A DNA stretch of 64,000 bases from G020350405 sp964513655 (lineage in GTDB: Bacteria > Planctomycetota > Phycisphaerae > Sedimentisphaerales > Anaerobacaceae), in contig CAZENQ010000006.1 of assembly GCA_964513655.1 (NCBI GenBank), positions 1-64,000 on the forward strand, read 5' to 3'. How positions within the stretch are numbered: position 1 is the first letter of the stretch; every line of letters begins with the position of its first letter. Under the pieces are notes generated by a model that was given only the letters and a program-made list of their open reading frames with translations, had not been told where the DNA came from and searched no databases. Shown piece after piece: positions 49,543-59,653 of this stretch. The position numbers and the translations under genes are program-made.

Positions 49543-50886
49543 ATGACATACCTGTTGATCATATTCATAATACTTATATTGCCGCTACTTACTATATTGC
49601 TTTTTAAAATCCTTCCTTTTTTAACTGCCAAGCCCACAATATCTGCAGATTACCTAACAGAGTACAACACAATTACCAAACCATCCAACTATGACCCCAA
49701 TGAGAACGCCGCACCCTATTATCAAAAAGCCTTTGAGGCCCTCGTCGATATCCCCGAAGACATCAAAGAGTTCGCACAAGCCTGGCCCGGCGACATGAAC
49801 GAGGTCGAGCTTAACGTGCGCCAAACTTGGCTTTCCTCTAACTCCGACTCCCTGCGTTACCTCAAAGAGGCCTCTCAAAAACCATATTGCTGGATTCAAA
49901 GGCAAAGTGCTGATAACGCAATCTTCAATATTGAGGTCTTCGAGCTCTCGAAGCTCCGTGGAGCAACTTGGTGCCTCAGTCTCCAGGCAAAATTGAGCGC
50001 CTACCAGGGTAGTGTAGATCAAGCATTTGACCATGTACTCGACCTCCACAAAATAGGCTCGCACTGCTCCGGCCCGGTGACTTTAGTAGAACAACTCGTA
50101 GGCGTAGCAATATGCCAGATAGCTTTTGATAGCGCTTATCAAATACTCGGCCGAATCGACATGAATTCAGACATAATGGAGATCTTCCAAATAAAGATTG
50201 AACAGCAACTTCAACAAGCTAAGCCACTAAATTTTTCCATCGGAGAAGACATATACAGTCTTGACTCAGCCCAGCGAATGTTTACTGATGACGGAAATGG
50301 TGATGGACAACTGATACCATCAAAGCTTTATAAACTCAAAAAGGAATCGCCTTTGCTTCCGTCCACATGCTACGCCAGAGCGATTATGATTTGTCTAAAT
50401 CATCCCGGTAGGCGAGAAACTATACAGCTTCACCAAAAGATTTACAAAAACCTCGATGCCCTTGTTGAACAGACCCCCTGGCAGCTCCGCCAACAAGGCA
50501 CAAGCTATGATGACCAAATCCAAAAGATGACCGAGGGCAATTATCTATTAACAAATGCAACAGCTTCGATGGGAACGATTTGTGAAATATACCAGAGAAA
50601 AAACACCTCCGCCGAAGCTCTGCTTGCCACATTAGCCATTTTGAGACATAAGGCCGACACCGGTTCTTGTCCGGCCCGTCTCCAAGACCTCCTGGCACTT
50701 GGCTACCTCAAGGACTTGCCGATAGACCCCTATAGTGGACAGCCCCTAGTGTATAAAACCACAGGTGAAGATTTTACTCTTTACAGCATTGGAGCCAACT
50801 TCACCGATAACGGAGGTGTGCCCAGTGAATGGGGTGAGGGTGAAGAAGGCGGCGACCAGGTCTTTTGGCCCGTAGAAAGATATTGA
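49543..50886 (+). CDS. Unknown membrane protein, family A, second copy
   Basis: The 447-residue protein has one N-terminal membrane span (about 3-26) and a long helical soluble part. The C-terminal 90 residues (ALLATLAILRHKADTGSCPA, DLPIDPYSGQPLVYKTTGED, FTLYSIGANFTDNGG) match the pattern of the 7839-9527 protein, though overall identity is low. I do not recognise the family. It lies downstream of rmuC and may be in its operon. Confidence 0.68.
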   Translation: MTYLLIIFIILILPLLTILLFKILPFLTAKPTISADYLTEYNTITKPSNYDPNENAAPYYQKAFEALVDIPEDIKEFAQAWPGDMNEVELNVRQTWLSSNSDSLRYLKEASQKPYCWIQRQSADNAIFNIEVFELSKLRGATWCLSLQAKLSAYQGSVDQAFDHVLDLHKIGSHCSGPVTLVEQLVGVAICQIAFDSAYQILGRIDMNSDIMEIFQIKIEQQLQQAKPLNFSIGEDIYSLDSAQRMFTDDGNGDGQLIPSKLYKLKKESPLLPSTCYARAIMICLNHPGRRETIQLHQKIYKNLDALVEQTPWQLRQQGTSYDDQIQKMTEGNYLLTNATASMGTICEIYQRKNTSAEALLATLAILRHKADTGSCPARLQDLLALGYLKDLPIDPYSGQPLVYKTTGEDFTLYSIGANFTDNGGVPSEWGEGEEGGDQVFWPVERY

Positions 50887-50910
50887 AAAAATGAAAAATT
50901 CTCACATTAA

Positions 50911-51027
50911 CTTAACACCACCCCCGAAGACGTCGCAAAGGCAATCCTCTTCCTCGCCTCCGACGCCGCCTCCTTCATCACCGGCGAATACATAGCCGTA
51001 AACGGCGGCCTCTGCATGCGCGCCTGA
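50911..51027 (+). pseudogene. 3' remnant of a short-chain dehydrogenase gene
   Basis: The frame reads TPEDVAKAILFLASDAASFI then TGEYIAVNGGLCMRA and a stop. This is the characteristic end of short-chain dehydrogenase/reductase proteins (D-V-A-x-A-x-L-F-L-A-S-D ... I-T-G ... V-N/D-G-G). A TAA lies immediately upstream at 50908-50910 and no start is available, so only about 37 codons of the gene survive. Confidence 0.7.
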
Positions 51028-51110
51028 AAAACATCCTTGCAATCCGCAGGCTTCTTTGGTATATAGGCGTTTTCACTGAAACTATTCAGAAAATATAGGA
51101 CCGACTCCTA

Positions 51111-52934
51111 ATGCAAGTCTCTGCAAGGACGCAAAGAAAGCAACGCCCCTTTTGTGAACCACTGCAAACGTCAAATTTCCGCAAACGCATAAGTCATCCG
51201 GCCAAAAAGAAGCAATGGACAATCGCCCCCGCCGACCCCCACGCCCTCGAGCTCGCCAAATCGCTGAAAGTCTCGCCTCTCCTGGCCCAGGTCCTAATCA
51301 ATCGAGGAATAACCGACGCCGGCACCGGCTCGGTCTTCCTGAGACCGAAACTGACTCAACTTATTAGCCCCGAGCTTATCCCCGGAGTAAAACCTGCTGT
51401 CCAGAGAATTAAACAAGCCATCAAAAACAAAGAAAAAATCACCATTTACGGAGACTACGATGTCGACGGCATCACGGGCATCGCTATCCTCTGGCAGATT
51501 CTAACGCTCCTGAACGCGAATGTGGATTACTATATCCCGCACCGAATCGACGAAGGCTATGGCCTAAACCAGGATGCCATCACCGCATTGGCCAAAGCCG
51601 GAACCAAACTCTTAATAACCGTCGATTGCGGTATTACTGCGTTTGGCTCCGCAGAACTGGCCAAACAATTAGGCCTTGAGCTGATAATAACCGACCACCA
51701 CCAGCCGGGCGCCGAACTACCCCCGGCCCTCGCCATCGTCCATCCCGCACTTGAACAATCATACTCGAACCAGGATTCAGCCGGCGCAATGGTCGCCTTC
51801 AAATTGGCCTGGGCCCTTGCCAACGAATTCAAAACCGGACGAAAACTCGAGCCTCAACTCCGCGAATTTATGCTGAACGCCACCTCACTGGCCGCTATGG
51901 GTACCATCGCCGATGTCGTCGACCTCCGCGGAGAAAACAGGATCCTCACAAGCTACGGCCTGAAATCCCTGCCTCACTGCAGCCTCTGCGGCATACAGGC
52001 GCTGATTGAATCCGCCGGACTCTCCGGACAAGGACTCGACAGCTACAGCATCGGCTTCCAAATCGCCCCTATGCTGAACGCTGCCGGAAGATTGGGACAC
52101 GCGCGGCTCGCCGTCGAACTCTTAACAACCCACAGCGCCAACCACTCGACCCAGATAGCCGAATACCTAAAGCAACAAAACGGCCGCCGGCGGACGCTGG
52201 AGAGAAAAATTTTCAAACAGGCCTGCGAAATGATACTCCAGAAAAACCTCCACCACCCCGACCAAAAAAGCATCGTCCTCGCCTCAGAAAACTGGCACAC
52301 GGGAGTCATTGGTATCGTCGCATCCAGAATCGTCGACAAATACTACCGACCAACGATTCTCTTCAATACCGCCCCTTCAGAAAACGGCTTCGCACAGGGC
52401 TCCGCACGCTCTATAGATGGTTTCTGTCTGCTGACTGCCATCACCGCCTGCTCACAGCACCTCGTCGACTTCGGAGGCCACAAGGCCGCCGCCGGAGTAA
52501 CCATAAATCCCGAAAAAATCGACCACTTCGCCGACCTGTTCGAAACTTACGCAAAACAAAACCTCAACACCGATGATGTGGTCGACAAACTCAACATTGA
52601 TGCGGAAGCCTCGCTCGGCCAATTCACCAAAGATGCCGTCCACGAGCTGCAAATGCTCGGCCCCTTCGGACAGGGAAATCCAAAACCGCTCTTCGCAACA
52701 AAAGGTGTCCGCCTCGCCTCAAAACCGAGACAGGTCGGTGCAAAAGCTGACCACCTCCAGCTTGCCGTAACTGACAATACGAACACCATCCGATGCATCG
52801 GTTTCGGCATGGGCAAATTAAATAAAAAACTCCTCGAACACGAATTCTTCAATGTGGCCTTCTACCCCCAGCTAAATACCTTCAACAACGCCACAAACGT
52901 CCAGCTCGTCCTCGCCGACGTCCGCTTCGAGTAG
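51111..52934 (+). CDS. recJ: Single-stranded-DNA-specific exonuclease RecJ
   Basis: RecJ degrades single-stranded DNA 5' to 3' in repair. The DHH-superfamily motifs IYGDYDVDGITG, ITVDCG, ITDHHQPG and the DHHA1 motif FGGHKAAAGVTI are present, as is the C-terminal OB-fold (LGPFGQGNPKPLF). The 607-residue length is normal. The ATG at 51111 gives 34 residues before the usual KKQWTIAPADPHA start; no other start is available between, so this extension may be real. Confidence 0.94.
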   Translation: MQVSARTQRKQRPFCEPLQTSNFRKRISHPAKKKQWTIAPADPHALELAKSLKVSPLLAQVLINRGITDAGTGSVFLRPKLTQLISPELIPGVKPAVQRIKQAIKNKEKITIYGDYDVDGITGIAILWQILTLLNANVDYYIPHRIDEGYGLNQDAITALAKAGTKLLITVDCGITAFGSAELAKQLGLELIITDHHQPGAELPPALAIVHPALEQSYSNQDSAGAMVAFKLAWALANEFKTGRKLEPQLREFMLNATSLAAMGTIADVVDLRGENRILTSYGLKSLPHCSLCGIQALIESAGLSGQGLDSYSIGFQIAPMLNAAGRLGHARLAVELLTTHSANHSTQIAEYLKQQNGRRRTLERKIFKQACEMILQKNLHHPDQKSIVLASENWHTGVIGIVASRIVDKYYRPTILFNTAPSENGFAQGSARSIDGFCLLTAITACSQHLVDFGGHKAAAGVTINPEKIDHFADLFETYAKQNLNTDDVVDKLNIDAEASLGQFTKDAVHELQMLGPFGQGNPKPLFATKGVRLASKPRQVGAKADHLQLAVTDNTNTIRCIGFGMGKLNKKLLEHEFFNVAFYPQLNTFNNATNVQLVLADVRFE

Positions 52935-52955
52935 CGCTCTCACCCCCGCGGACCC

Positions 52956-54428
52956 TTACTTGTCCCCCACCTCTACCTTCTCAATCTTGAACTGTCCTAA
53001 TGTCGAAACTATCCCGAAGAAATCCCCCGGGTCACCATTACCCGTAGCTAACATAATATGACCCGGCCCGAATCCCTGCGGACTCCGCGTCGCGTCGAGA
53101 CCAACCCACTTGCCTCCTACGTAAGCCTCCGTCCAGGCATGGGCTCCGAAAATATGCTCCTGACCCAAAAACCCCTCACTGTACGCAACACCTGTCGCAA
53201 TGCGCGCAGGTATCCCCGCCGCCCGACAAAGTGCCGCCGCAAGGATCGCGTGCTCACTGCAGTCACCCTGCTTGCTTGCCGCCACCTCCACCGCAGACGC
53301 GTACCCGACCGAAAGGTCTTTCTCCGTTATATACCCCGCAACAAAAGACTCTATCTGCTTGACTGCCTCAGCCGCGTCTTTGGCCCCGGCCACGGCGCGC
53401 TTGGCAAGACTTACTATCTGCGCGGCATCACTCTGAACATACTGCGTCGGCTTGAGCGCCTTGAGAACCTCCGCCTCACTGCCCTTATACGGAAAGGCCG
53501 ACCCTCCCTCTGCGCTAACCGCCTCTACCCTGACTGCTATCTTCCCGTCCTGCATCCAACGTACCGTCTGATTATCACTCGAAGGTATCCGCAGCGCCGC
53601 ACCTGCATTAGGGGTGAGATAATACGTTATCGCCTTGCTGGGACCTAAGTCGGATGACGAGAGCCGAGCCGGACTCTTCAATAAGAACCGCCCCAGAAAA
53701 TCGACCACATCACTGTCGCTGAGCGCGAATTTCTTGTCGCACGCCACCATCTCAATCTGCATCCCCATTGCTGGCACGATGCTCTTCTGCATTCGAAGAC
53801 CGTCATCTACATAACTTCTCATTGCCATCTCGCCGGCCCCGGGCAAAGTAATAATTGTCTCAACTTCCGTCAGAGCCACAACACGCCCCAGAAGGTCGAC
53901 ATCTCGTTTTGCCCCGATCCGTACCTGCGCATCCAGTGCCTGCATGGCGGCTGGACTAAATACCTTAACGCGATACTCCAGGCCCTCCTTGAGCCCGTTC
54001 TTAAACTGCAGCAGCCGCAGACCCTCAGCCATCAGAGCCCCCTCCGGCCAGTCAAATGTACTTTTTTGCTCAGTGCCCATCGATGTGGTCGTCACATTTA
54101 CCTTCCCGTCCCTGCTGACCGTCCCATTCACATTCATCTTCATCATCCCTAAATCGTGCATAAGCTTAAACTCTATAGGTTCCCCTCCCGTTGTCTCGAT
54201 ACCCGTCTCGACCATCTGCATGGTAACTGCAGTAGCCCCCCTGCCCATCGTCACAATCATTTCCTCGGTCGTTGTTACCCTCTTACCATCCACGCTGCGG
54301 GTATGCACGTTGTAACCAATCTTTGCACCTTCAAGAAACACCGCGTAATATTCCGTCTCGCCCTCGCCCGCTGCGCACCAGTTAGTCAACAATAAGACCG
54401 CACAACAAATAATTAAAAAAGTCCTCAT
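52956..54428 (-). CDS. Exported transglutaminase-like protein
   Basis: The 490-residue protein has a signal peptide (MRTFLIICCAVLLLTNWCAA) and a transglutaminase-like core near the C-terminus (about 375-465). The catalytic triad is visible: Cys in QGDCSEHAIL, His in FGAHAWTEAYV and Asp in WVGLDATRSP. The N-terminal 350 residues are a beta-rich region of unknown role. The core would act as a cysteine protease or amide-exchange enzyme outside the cytoplasm. The start at 54428 is chosen over 54533 because it opens the signal peptide and has AAAGG upstream. It converges with recJ. Confidence 0.85.
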   Translation of the reverse strand: MRTFLIICCAVLLLTNWCAAGEGETEYYAVFLEGAKIGYNVHTRSVDGKRVTTTEEMIVTMGRGATAVTMQMVETGIETTGGEPIEFKLMHDLGMMKMNVNGTVSRDGKVNVTTTSMGTEQKSTFDWPEGALMAEGLRLLQFKNGLKEGLEYRVKVFSPAAMQALDAQVRIGAKRDVDLLGRVVALTEVETIITLPGAGEMAMRSYVDDGLRMQKSIVPAMGMQIEMVACDKKFALSDSDVVDFLGRFLLKSPARLSSSDLGPSKAITYYLTPNAGAALRIPSSDNQTVRWMQDGKIAVRVEAVSAEGGSAFPYKGSEAEVLKALKPTQYVQSDAAQIVSLAKRAVAGAKDAAEAVKQIESFVAGYITEKDLSVGYASAVEVAASKQGDCSEHAILAAALCRAAGIPARIATGVAYSEGFLGQEHIFGAHAWTEAYVGGKWVGLDATRSPQGFGPGHIMLATGNGDPGDFFGIVSTLGQFKIEKVEVGDK

Positions 54429-54561
54429 GGCCTGTCCACCTTTCAGTAAATAAATGGATTTGTCATCGTAAAATATCATCCGCATATCAAAAACATCGCG
54501 AGGTATTATACCATCCGCCGCCCAAATTGTCAAATCAGTTCTTCCCCGAACACCCGTCTTG

Positions 54562-54589
54562 TTGCATTATTTCTCTCTTTGGCTACAAT
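54562..54589 (+). promoter_or_regulatory. murE promoter candidate
   Basis: TTGCAT (54562-54567), a 16-base spacer and TACAAT (54584-54589). The start site would be about 54596, which supports the murE ATG at 54621 over the one at 54579. Confidence 0.45.
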
Positions 54590-54620
54590 ACACCCGACTT
54601 TTATTTTTTTGGTGCGCTTT

Positions 54621-56069
54621 ATGAACTTCGACGAGCTCTTGACGATAGTCTCTTCAGAAACCCCCCCGTGTCTCTGCACTGATTCGCGCCTCGTCAAAGC
54701 CGGTGATGTCTTCATAGCCGTAAAAGGTACCGCCCAGGACGGCCACAACTTCATAAACCAGGCCGTCAAAAACGGCGCCACGTTCATCGTCTGCCAAAGT
54801 TATGAACCGAACCGCAACTCACAGGCCACGAGCCACGAAATCATAATCGTCGAAGATTCCGCAAAAGCCGCCGGCTCCCTGGCACAGGCCAGCAGGAACA
54901 ACCCGGCTGCAAAATTGACCAACCTGGCCGTAACCGGCACCAACGGCAAAACCACCGTCGCCTTCCTCACCCAGTCGATAATCCAAAACGCCGGCCAAGA
55001 ATGCGGCCTCCTCGGTACTATCATCTACGATACCGGCCTCGCCGCCTCCGAGTCAAACCTCACAACTCCCGACTGCCTCGACATCGCCGAAGCTCAATAC
55101 CAGATGCTAAAAGCCGGCGCAAAATACATGGTCATTGAGGCAAGCAGCCACGCACTCTCGCAAAACCGACTATTCGCAATCAATTTTGAGGCCGCCGCCT
55201 TCACAAACCTCGCCGGTGACCACCTCGATTACCATAAAACCGAAGAACATTACCTCGCCGCAAAAACCAGACTCTTTGAGGCCCTGTCACCTGACGCTAA
55301 AGCCATCCTGAACAAACAATCACCCCACGCCCAACGAATCGCCAGGAAAACAAATGCGAAAATCCTCTGGTACGCCGTCGACGAATCCGCAGATATCACC
55401 GCTCACGTCGAATCGATGGATATCAACGAAACCGTTTTCGTCCTGCAGTACGTCGGCCAAAAACAAACCGTAAATACCCCCCTGATTGGTCTGCACAATG
55501 TCAGTAATCACGCCGCCGCAGCAGGACTGTGTCTCGCAGCGGGCTTCGACCTACAAACAACAGCCGCCGGCCTCTCAGCCTTAAAAACAATACCCGGCCG
55601 ACTCCAAAAAGTTCAATGGGATGGCAATTTCTCAGTCCTTGTCGACTACGCCCATACCGACGACGCCCTGAAAAATGTCCTCTCCACCCTGAAACCTCTG
55701 TGTAAGGCCAATCTCATCGTCGTCTTCGGCTGTGGCGGCGACAGAGACCGGACCAAACGCCCGCGCATGGCCAAAGTCGCCGAACAATTGGCTGGCTCTG
55801 TAATAGTCACCAGTGACAACCCCCGCACCGAAAAGCCCCAGGACATAATAAACGAAATTATCGCCGGCTTTGAAAATCCAAACTCCGAAAATATCAAGAT
55901 CGAGCCCGACAGAAAAAAAGCCATAGAACTGGCCCTGAAAACCGCCGCCAAAAACGATATCGTCCTTATAGCAGGCAAAGGCCACGAAACTCATCAAATA
56001 ATCGGAACGCAAAAATTCGACTTCAGCGACTCTGAAATAGCCCGCCAATATCTGGCAAAAAGAAAATGA
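54621..56069 (+). CDS. murE: UDP-MurNAc-tripeptide synthetase
   Basis: MurE adds the third residue of the peptidoglycan stem peptide. The ATP-binding VTGTNGKTT (about 107-115), the central ligase residues (EASSHALSQ; GDHLDYHKTEEHY) and the DNPR motif (SDNPRTE) are present; DNPR marks use of meso-diaminopimelate. The protein has 482 residues. The ATG at 54621 (MNFDELLTIVS) is preferred for the promoter position. It overlaps murF by four bases. Confidence 0.93.
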   Translation: MNFDELLTIVSSETPPCLCTDSRLVKAGDVFIAVKGTAQDGHNFINQAVKNGATFIVCQSYEPNRNSQATSHEIIIVEDSAKAAGSLAQASRNNPAAKLTNLAVTGTNGKTTVAFLTQSIIQNAGQECGLLGTIIYDTGLAASESNLTTPDCLDIAEAQYQMLKAGAKYMVIEASSHALSQNRLFAINFEAAAFTNLAGDHLDYHKTEEHYLAAKTRLFEALSPDAKAILNKQSPHAQRIARKTNAKILWYAVDESADITAHVESMDINETVFVLQYVGQKQTVNTPLIGLHNVSNHAAAAGLCLAAGFDLQTTAAGLSALKTIPGRLQKVQWDGNFSVLVDYAHTDDALKNVLSTLKPLCKANLIVVFGCGGDRDRTKRPRMAKVAEQLAGSVIVTSDNPRTEKPQDIINEIIAGFENPNSENIKIEPDRKKAIELALKTAAKNDIVLIAGKGHETHQIIGTQKFDFSDSEIARQYLAKRK

Positions 56070-57439
56070 AGAACTTTTCAATCGCAGAACTGGCCAAAAT
56101 AATAAAAGCCCGGCCGATAAAAGACACCGGCACCTTCATTGGCGTAAGCACCGACTCACGCTCCACCAGACCCCGCCACTGCTTCTTTGCAATCCCCGGC
56201 GATAATTTCGACGGCCACGATTACCTTTCCGACGCCTTCGACAATGGTGCTGTCTGTGCCGTCGTCACTAAAAATGCTACTGCCGAAAAATTACCCGACA
56301 AAACCTTACTCAAGGTCGATGACACCATAAAAGCACTCGGCGACTTCGCCGCGGATTATCGCCGACGAACCAATGCTAAAGTAATCGCAATAACCGGCTC
56401 CGTAGGAAAAACAACTACAAGGCAAATCACCTATCACGTCTTAAGTCAACACTTCCGCGTGCGTCAGGCGCCGAAGAATTTTAACAACTATATCGGCCTG
56501 CCTCTGACACTGCTCGATGCCGACCCCGAAGACCAAATCGTCATCACCGAGCTCGGCGCAAACTACCCCGGCGAAATCGCCTACCTGACCCGAATCGCTC
56601 AGCCCGATGTCGCCCTTATAACAAATGTACACCCCGCCCACCTTGAAGGCTTCGGCAGCCTCCAAACGATTCTAAAGGAGAAGCTCTCAATATCACAGGG
56701 CCTCCAGCCCAACGGCACCTTCATAATCAACGCCGACTGCGAACAGCTGCTTAACGCCTGTCGCTCAATACTCGCCGAATTCACAACGTTCGGCAAATCG
56801 AACGATTGTGATATACAGGCTCGCAACATAACTTTCAGCGCATCTGCCAGCCGCTTCACCATCGACGGAACTCAGATTGACCTGCCCTTGCCCGGCGCCG
56901 GAAACGTTGAAAACGCACTCGCCGCCTTCTCCATCTGCCGCCAATTCGCAATAACCATAAATGACTTCGCCGAGACTATAAAAACGCTGCCCTTTATCCC
57001 AATGCGCGCAGAAATCCTCCAAATCGCAAACCTCACCGTATTAAACGACTGCTACAACGCAAACCCTGCATCAGTGAAAAATGCCCTGGATATATTGGTC
57101 AATCTCGGCCCAGAAAAAAACCATCGACTCGTCTTTATTTGCGGTGACATGGCCGAACTCGGCGAACACTCCGAAAAATTGCACGCCCAACTCGCCGACT
57201 TCATCACAAAAGCAAAAGTCCGGCTGTTACTGACCGTCGGAAACCTTGCAAAAGTCACCGCCGAAACCGCAAAAACACTCGCCCAATACGACCTGCACAC
57301 AAAATCTTTCGCCGATACTGTTTCGGCTTGTAATAATTTGCACAAATACATAAAAGATTACGATATAGTATTAGTCAAAGGTTCAAGAGTGGCCAAACTG
57401 GAATTGGCCGTGGAAAAACTAAAAGAACTCTTCGCATGA
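56066..57439 (+). CDS. murF: UDP-MurNAc-tripeptide:D-Ala-D-Ala ligase
   Basis: MurF adds D-Ala-D-Ala to the stem peptide. The ATP site ITGSVGKTTTR and the conserved PKNFNNYIGLPLTLL, HPAHLEGFGS and NDCYNANPASVKNAL are all present; 457 residues is normal. It starts inside the murE stop (ATGA), so the two are translationally coupled, and mraY follows after 34 bases. Confidence 0.95.
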   Translation: MKNFSIAELAKIIKARPIKDTGTFIGVSTDSRSTRPRHCFFAIPGDNFDGHDYLSDAFDNGAVCAVVTKNATAEKLPDKTLLKVDDTIKALGDFAADYRRRTNAKVIAITGSVGKTTTRQITYHVLSQHFRVRQAPKNFNNYIGLPLTLLDADPEDQIVITELGANYPGEIAYLTRIAQPDVALITNVHPAHLEGFGSLQTILKEKLSISQGLQPNGTFIINADCEQLLNACRSILAEFTTFGKSNDCDIQARNITFSASASRFTIDGTQIDLPLPGAGNVENALAAFSICRQFAITINDFAETIKTLPFIPMRAEILQIANLTVLNDCYNANPASVKNALDILVNLGPEKNHRLVFICGDMAELGEHSEKLHAQLADFITKAKVRLLLTVGNLAKVTAETAKTLAQYDLHTKSFADTVSACNNLHKYIKDYDIVLVKGSRVAKLELAVEKLKELFA

Positions 57440-57473
57440 AACAAAATACTGTTCACCAAACACGGGTCACAAG

Positions 57474-58613
57474 ATGATATACCATCTGCTATGGAGCTTG
57501 CGCGAGGTTTTCACACACAGGCTCGGCTTCTACGCCTACCAGGATGTGATGTTTCGTTCCGTCGCCGCAATACTGACCAGCCTGGTGATTGCATTTATAA
57601 TCGGTCCCAAAATCATCCGCTGGCTGATGAGGGAAAAAATCGGCGACCGCCCCGAGTTCCATCACGCCGCACTCAACGAATTAACCAAAGAAAAAGCAAA
57701 TACACCCACCATGGGAGGCCTCATCATCATCCTCTCTGTCATCGCCACCACTCTGCTCTGGGCAAAGCTCAACAATCCCTTCGTCCAAAAGGCAATTATT
57801 TTGGTAATATGGTTCGGTGCCCTCGGCGGCGTCGACGACTGGCTAAAGCTCACCGCGGACATCCGACACCGAAGCAGAGACGGCCTCAAAGCCTGGGAAA
57901 AACTCATCTTCCAGATCGGGGGCGCCGTCTTGATAGCATCCTTCTTGTACGCCGACTTTGCCAACATAACAGATGGCAAACTCTTCTGGGTGCCGTTCTA
58001 CAAGCACGGCCTGCCACTCGCAAACTGGATGTTCGTAGTAATTGCCATCTTCTACATTTCAGCCACCAGCAATGCCGTCAACCTCACCGATGGCATGGAT
58101 GGGCTCGCAGCCGGCTGTGTCGGCATGGTCGCACTCGTCCTCGCCCTGCTCTGCTACGTCGCATCAGAGACAATGACAAGAACCAGCCCCGTTACTTGGG
58201 CCAGCTACCTCCTGCTGCCCGCTATCCCACAGGCCGGCGAATTAAGCATCTTCTATTCCGCAATCATAGGCGCCGCCCTCGGATTCTTGTGGTACAACTG
58301 CCATCCCGCTCAGACATTTATGGGCGACGTTGGTTCCCTCCCATTGGGAGCTGCTATGGGTTACGGTGCGCTGGTAACAAGAAACGAAATCCTCCTTCTA
58401 ATCATAGGAGGTGTATTTGTTGTCGAACTTGCCAGCGTAGTCTTGCAGGTCGCCTGTTTCAAGTACACCGGCGGAAAAAGACTCTTCAGATGTGCTCCAA
58501 TCCACCATCACTTCCACCTGATGGGATGGAGCGAGCCGCAGGTCGTCGTGCGTTTCTGGCTCCTTGCCGCCGCATTCGCCGCCATCGCGCTCGCCACACT
58601 CAAAATCCGCTAA
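57474..58613 (+). CDS. mraY: Phospho-MurNAc-pentapeptide transferase
   Basis: MraY transfers phospho-MurNAc-pentapeptide to undecaprenyl phosphate, making lipid I at the membrane. The 379-residue protein has about ten membrane spans and the key motifs FGALGGVDDWLK, NAVNLTDGMDGLAAG and CAPIHHHFHLMGW. It ends the murE-murF-mraY group; the usual next genes murD, ftsW and murG are absent from the window. Confidence 0.96.
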   Translation: MIYHLLWSLREVFTHRLGFYAYQDVMFRSVAAILTSLVIAFIIGPKIIRWLMREKIGDRPEFHHAALNELTKEKANTPTMGGLIIILSVIATTLLWAKLNNPFVQKAIILVIWFGALGGVDDWLKLTADIRHRSRDGLKAWEKLIFQIGGAVLIASFLYADFANITDGKLFWVPFYKHGLPLANWMFVVIAIFYISATSNAVNLTDGMDGLAAGCVGMVALVLALLCYVASETMTRTSPVTWASYLLLPAIPQAGELSIFYSAIIGAALGFLWYNCHPAQTFMGDVGSLPLGAAMGYGALVTRNEILLLIIGGVFVVELASVVLQVACFKYTGGKRLFRCAPIHHHFHLMGWSEPQVVVRFWLLAAAFAAIALATLKIR

Positions 58614-58841
58614 TGTCACCGACATAAGCACCCGGCCCACGCTAAACCGTGAAAAAAATCTCGAAAATCTAAAGTTTCATCTATCTTAAGCCGAATAATA
58701 ACACAGAACTATATTGGGGCAATTGAACTGTCCTCGGGGTACATTGTTCCAAGATGACTGTAATTTACCACTGAATTGCTCTGCCTGCGGGCACATAAGT
58801 ACGGTCAGTATCTGCAAATGAATTGCTGAAAGGAAACTCGA

Positions 58842-59255
58842 ATGCAAAAAGCAAGAGATATCATGACAAAAAGCGTAATCAGCGTAAAAAAAGACACGCC
58901 GATATTTGACGCTCTCGAAATCTTGACAGCCAACAACATCACCGGCATACCAGTCGTCAGAGAAGACATGATTTTGGTCGGTGTCCTTTCAGAAAAAGAT
59001 GCTCTCCGCCTCGTCTACAATCAGGACGATGCCGAACAAAAAACAGTCGATGATTTCATGACCCAGCCTGCAATTCACTTTGACTCAAATGAGAGCTTCT
59101 TGGACATCTGCGACTGTCTGGCTACGAACCACTTCAGAAGAATCCCCGTCACATCAGAAGGAAAGCTCGTCGGCATCATAAGCCGAAGAGACATCATCAA
59201 CTATATCCTCCGGCAAAGACCTAAGCCCGCCGTCCCCACGGAGGCGCCGCAATAA
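58842..59255 (+). CDS. Two-CBS-domain protein
   Basis: The 137-residue protein is made of two CBS domains (MTKSVISVKKDTPIFDALEI ... GIPVV, and MTQPAIHFDSNESFLDICDC ... RRIPVTSEGKLVGIISRRDI), which bind adenosyl nucleotides. A free-standing CBS pair is usually an energy or nucleotide sensor. AAAGGAAA lies before the ATG. It is not clearly linked to its neighbours; 228 gene-free bases lie upstream. Confidence 0.88.
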   Translation: MQKARDIMTKSVISVKKDTPIFDALEILTANNITGIPVVREDMILVGVLSEKDALRLVYNQDDAEQKTVDDFMTQPAIHFDSNESFLDICDCLATNHFRRIPVTSEGKLVGIISRRDIINYILRQRPKPAVPTEAPQ

Positions 59256-59287
59256 CGACTCCTGCCGCCTCCAAAAGAGCCGCTTGC

Positions 59288-59578
59288 CTACCCGTCGAAA
59301 TCCTCTTCGATATGAATCTGGACGTTCTCCCTATATCCCCCCGAACGGCTGGAATTTATCTTGTCTATCTTCCGCTGCGCTAGATATATCTTCGCAGCGG
59401 TAATTCCACAACCCATCCCCCCAATAAAAAACACGCCCGCTGCAAGAAGTGCAAACAGCTCCGGCAGCGATATTATAAGCACCCCAAAACCAATCAGCAG
59501 CAGACCAACAACAAATATCCCGTATGCAACACTCCTTGATGCGCGGGATATCGCGTCTGTATAATATCGAAAGACCAT
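59288..59578 (-). CDS. Small two-span membrane protein
   Basis: The 96-residue protein has two spans (about 18-38, VAYGIFVVGLLLIGFGVLII, and 42-62) followed by a charged tail (ENVQIHIEEDFDG). It lies 75 bases downstream of groEL on the same strand. No family is recognised. Confidence 0.55.
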   Translation of the reverse strand: MVFRYYTDAISRASRSVAYGIFVVGLLLIGFGVLIISLPELFALLAAGVFFIGGMGCGITAAKIYLAQRKIDKINSSRSGGYRENVQIHIEEDFDG

Positions 59579-59653
59579 AATTCATACCTCACATCCCGTG
59601 CCCTGTGAGCCGAACTCGCAACGAGCGCCGACTCACGGGCTGTGGGCGATGAA

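Noticed and set aside
57491..58627. 378-residue frame overlapping mraY
   Set aside because: It is the second plus-strand frame over mraY, very rich in Arg and His, with no family match; mraY is certain.
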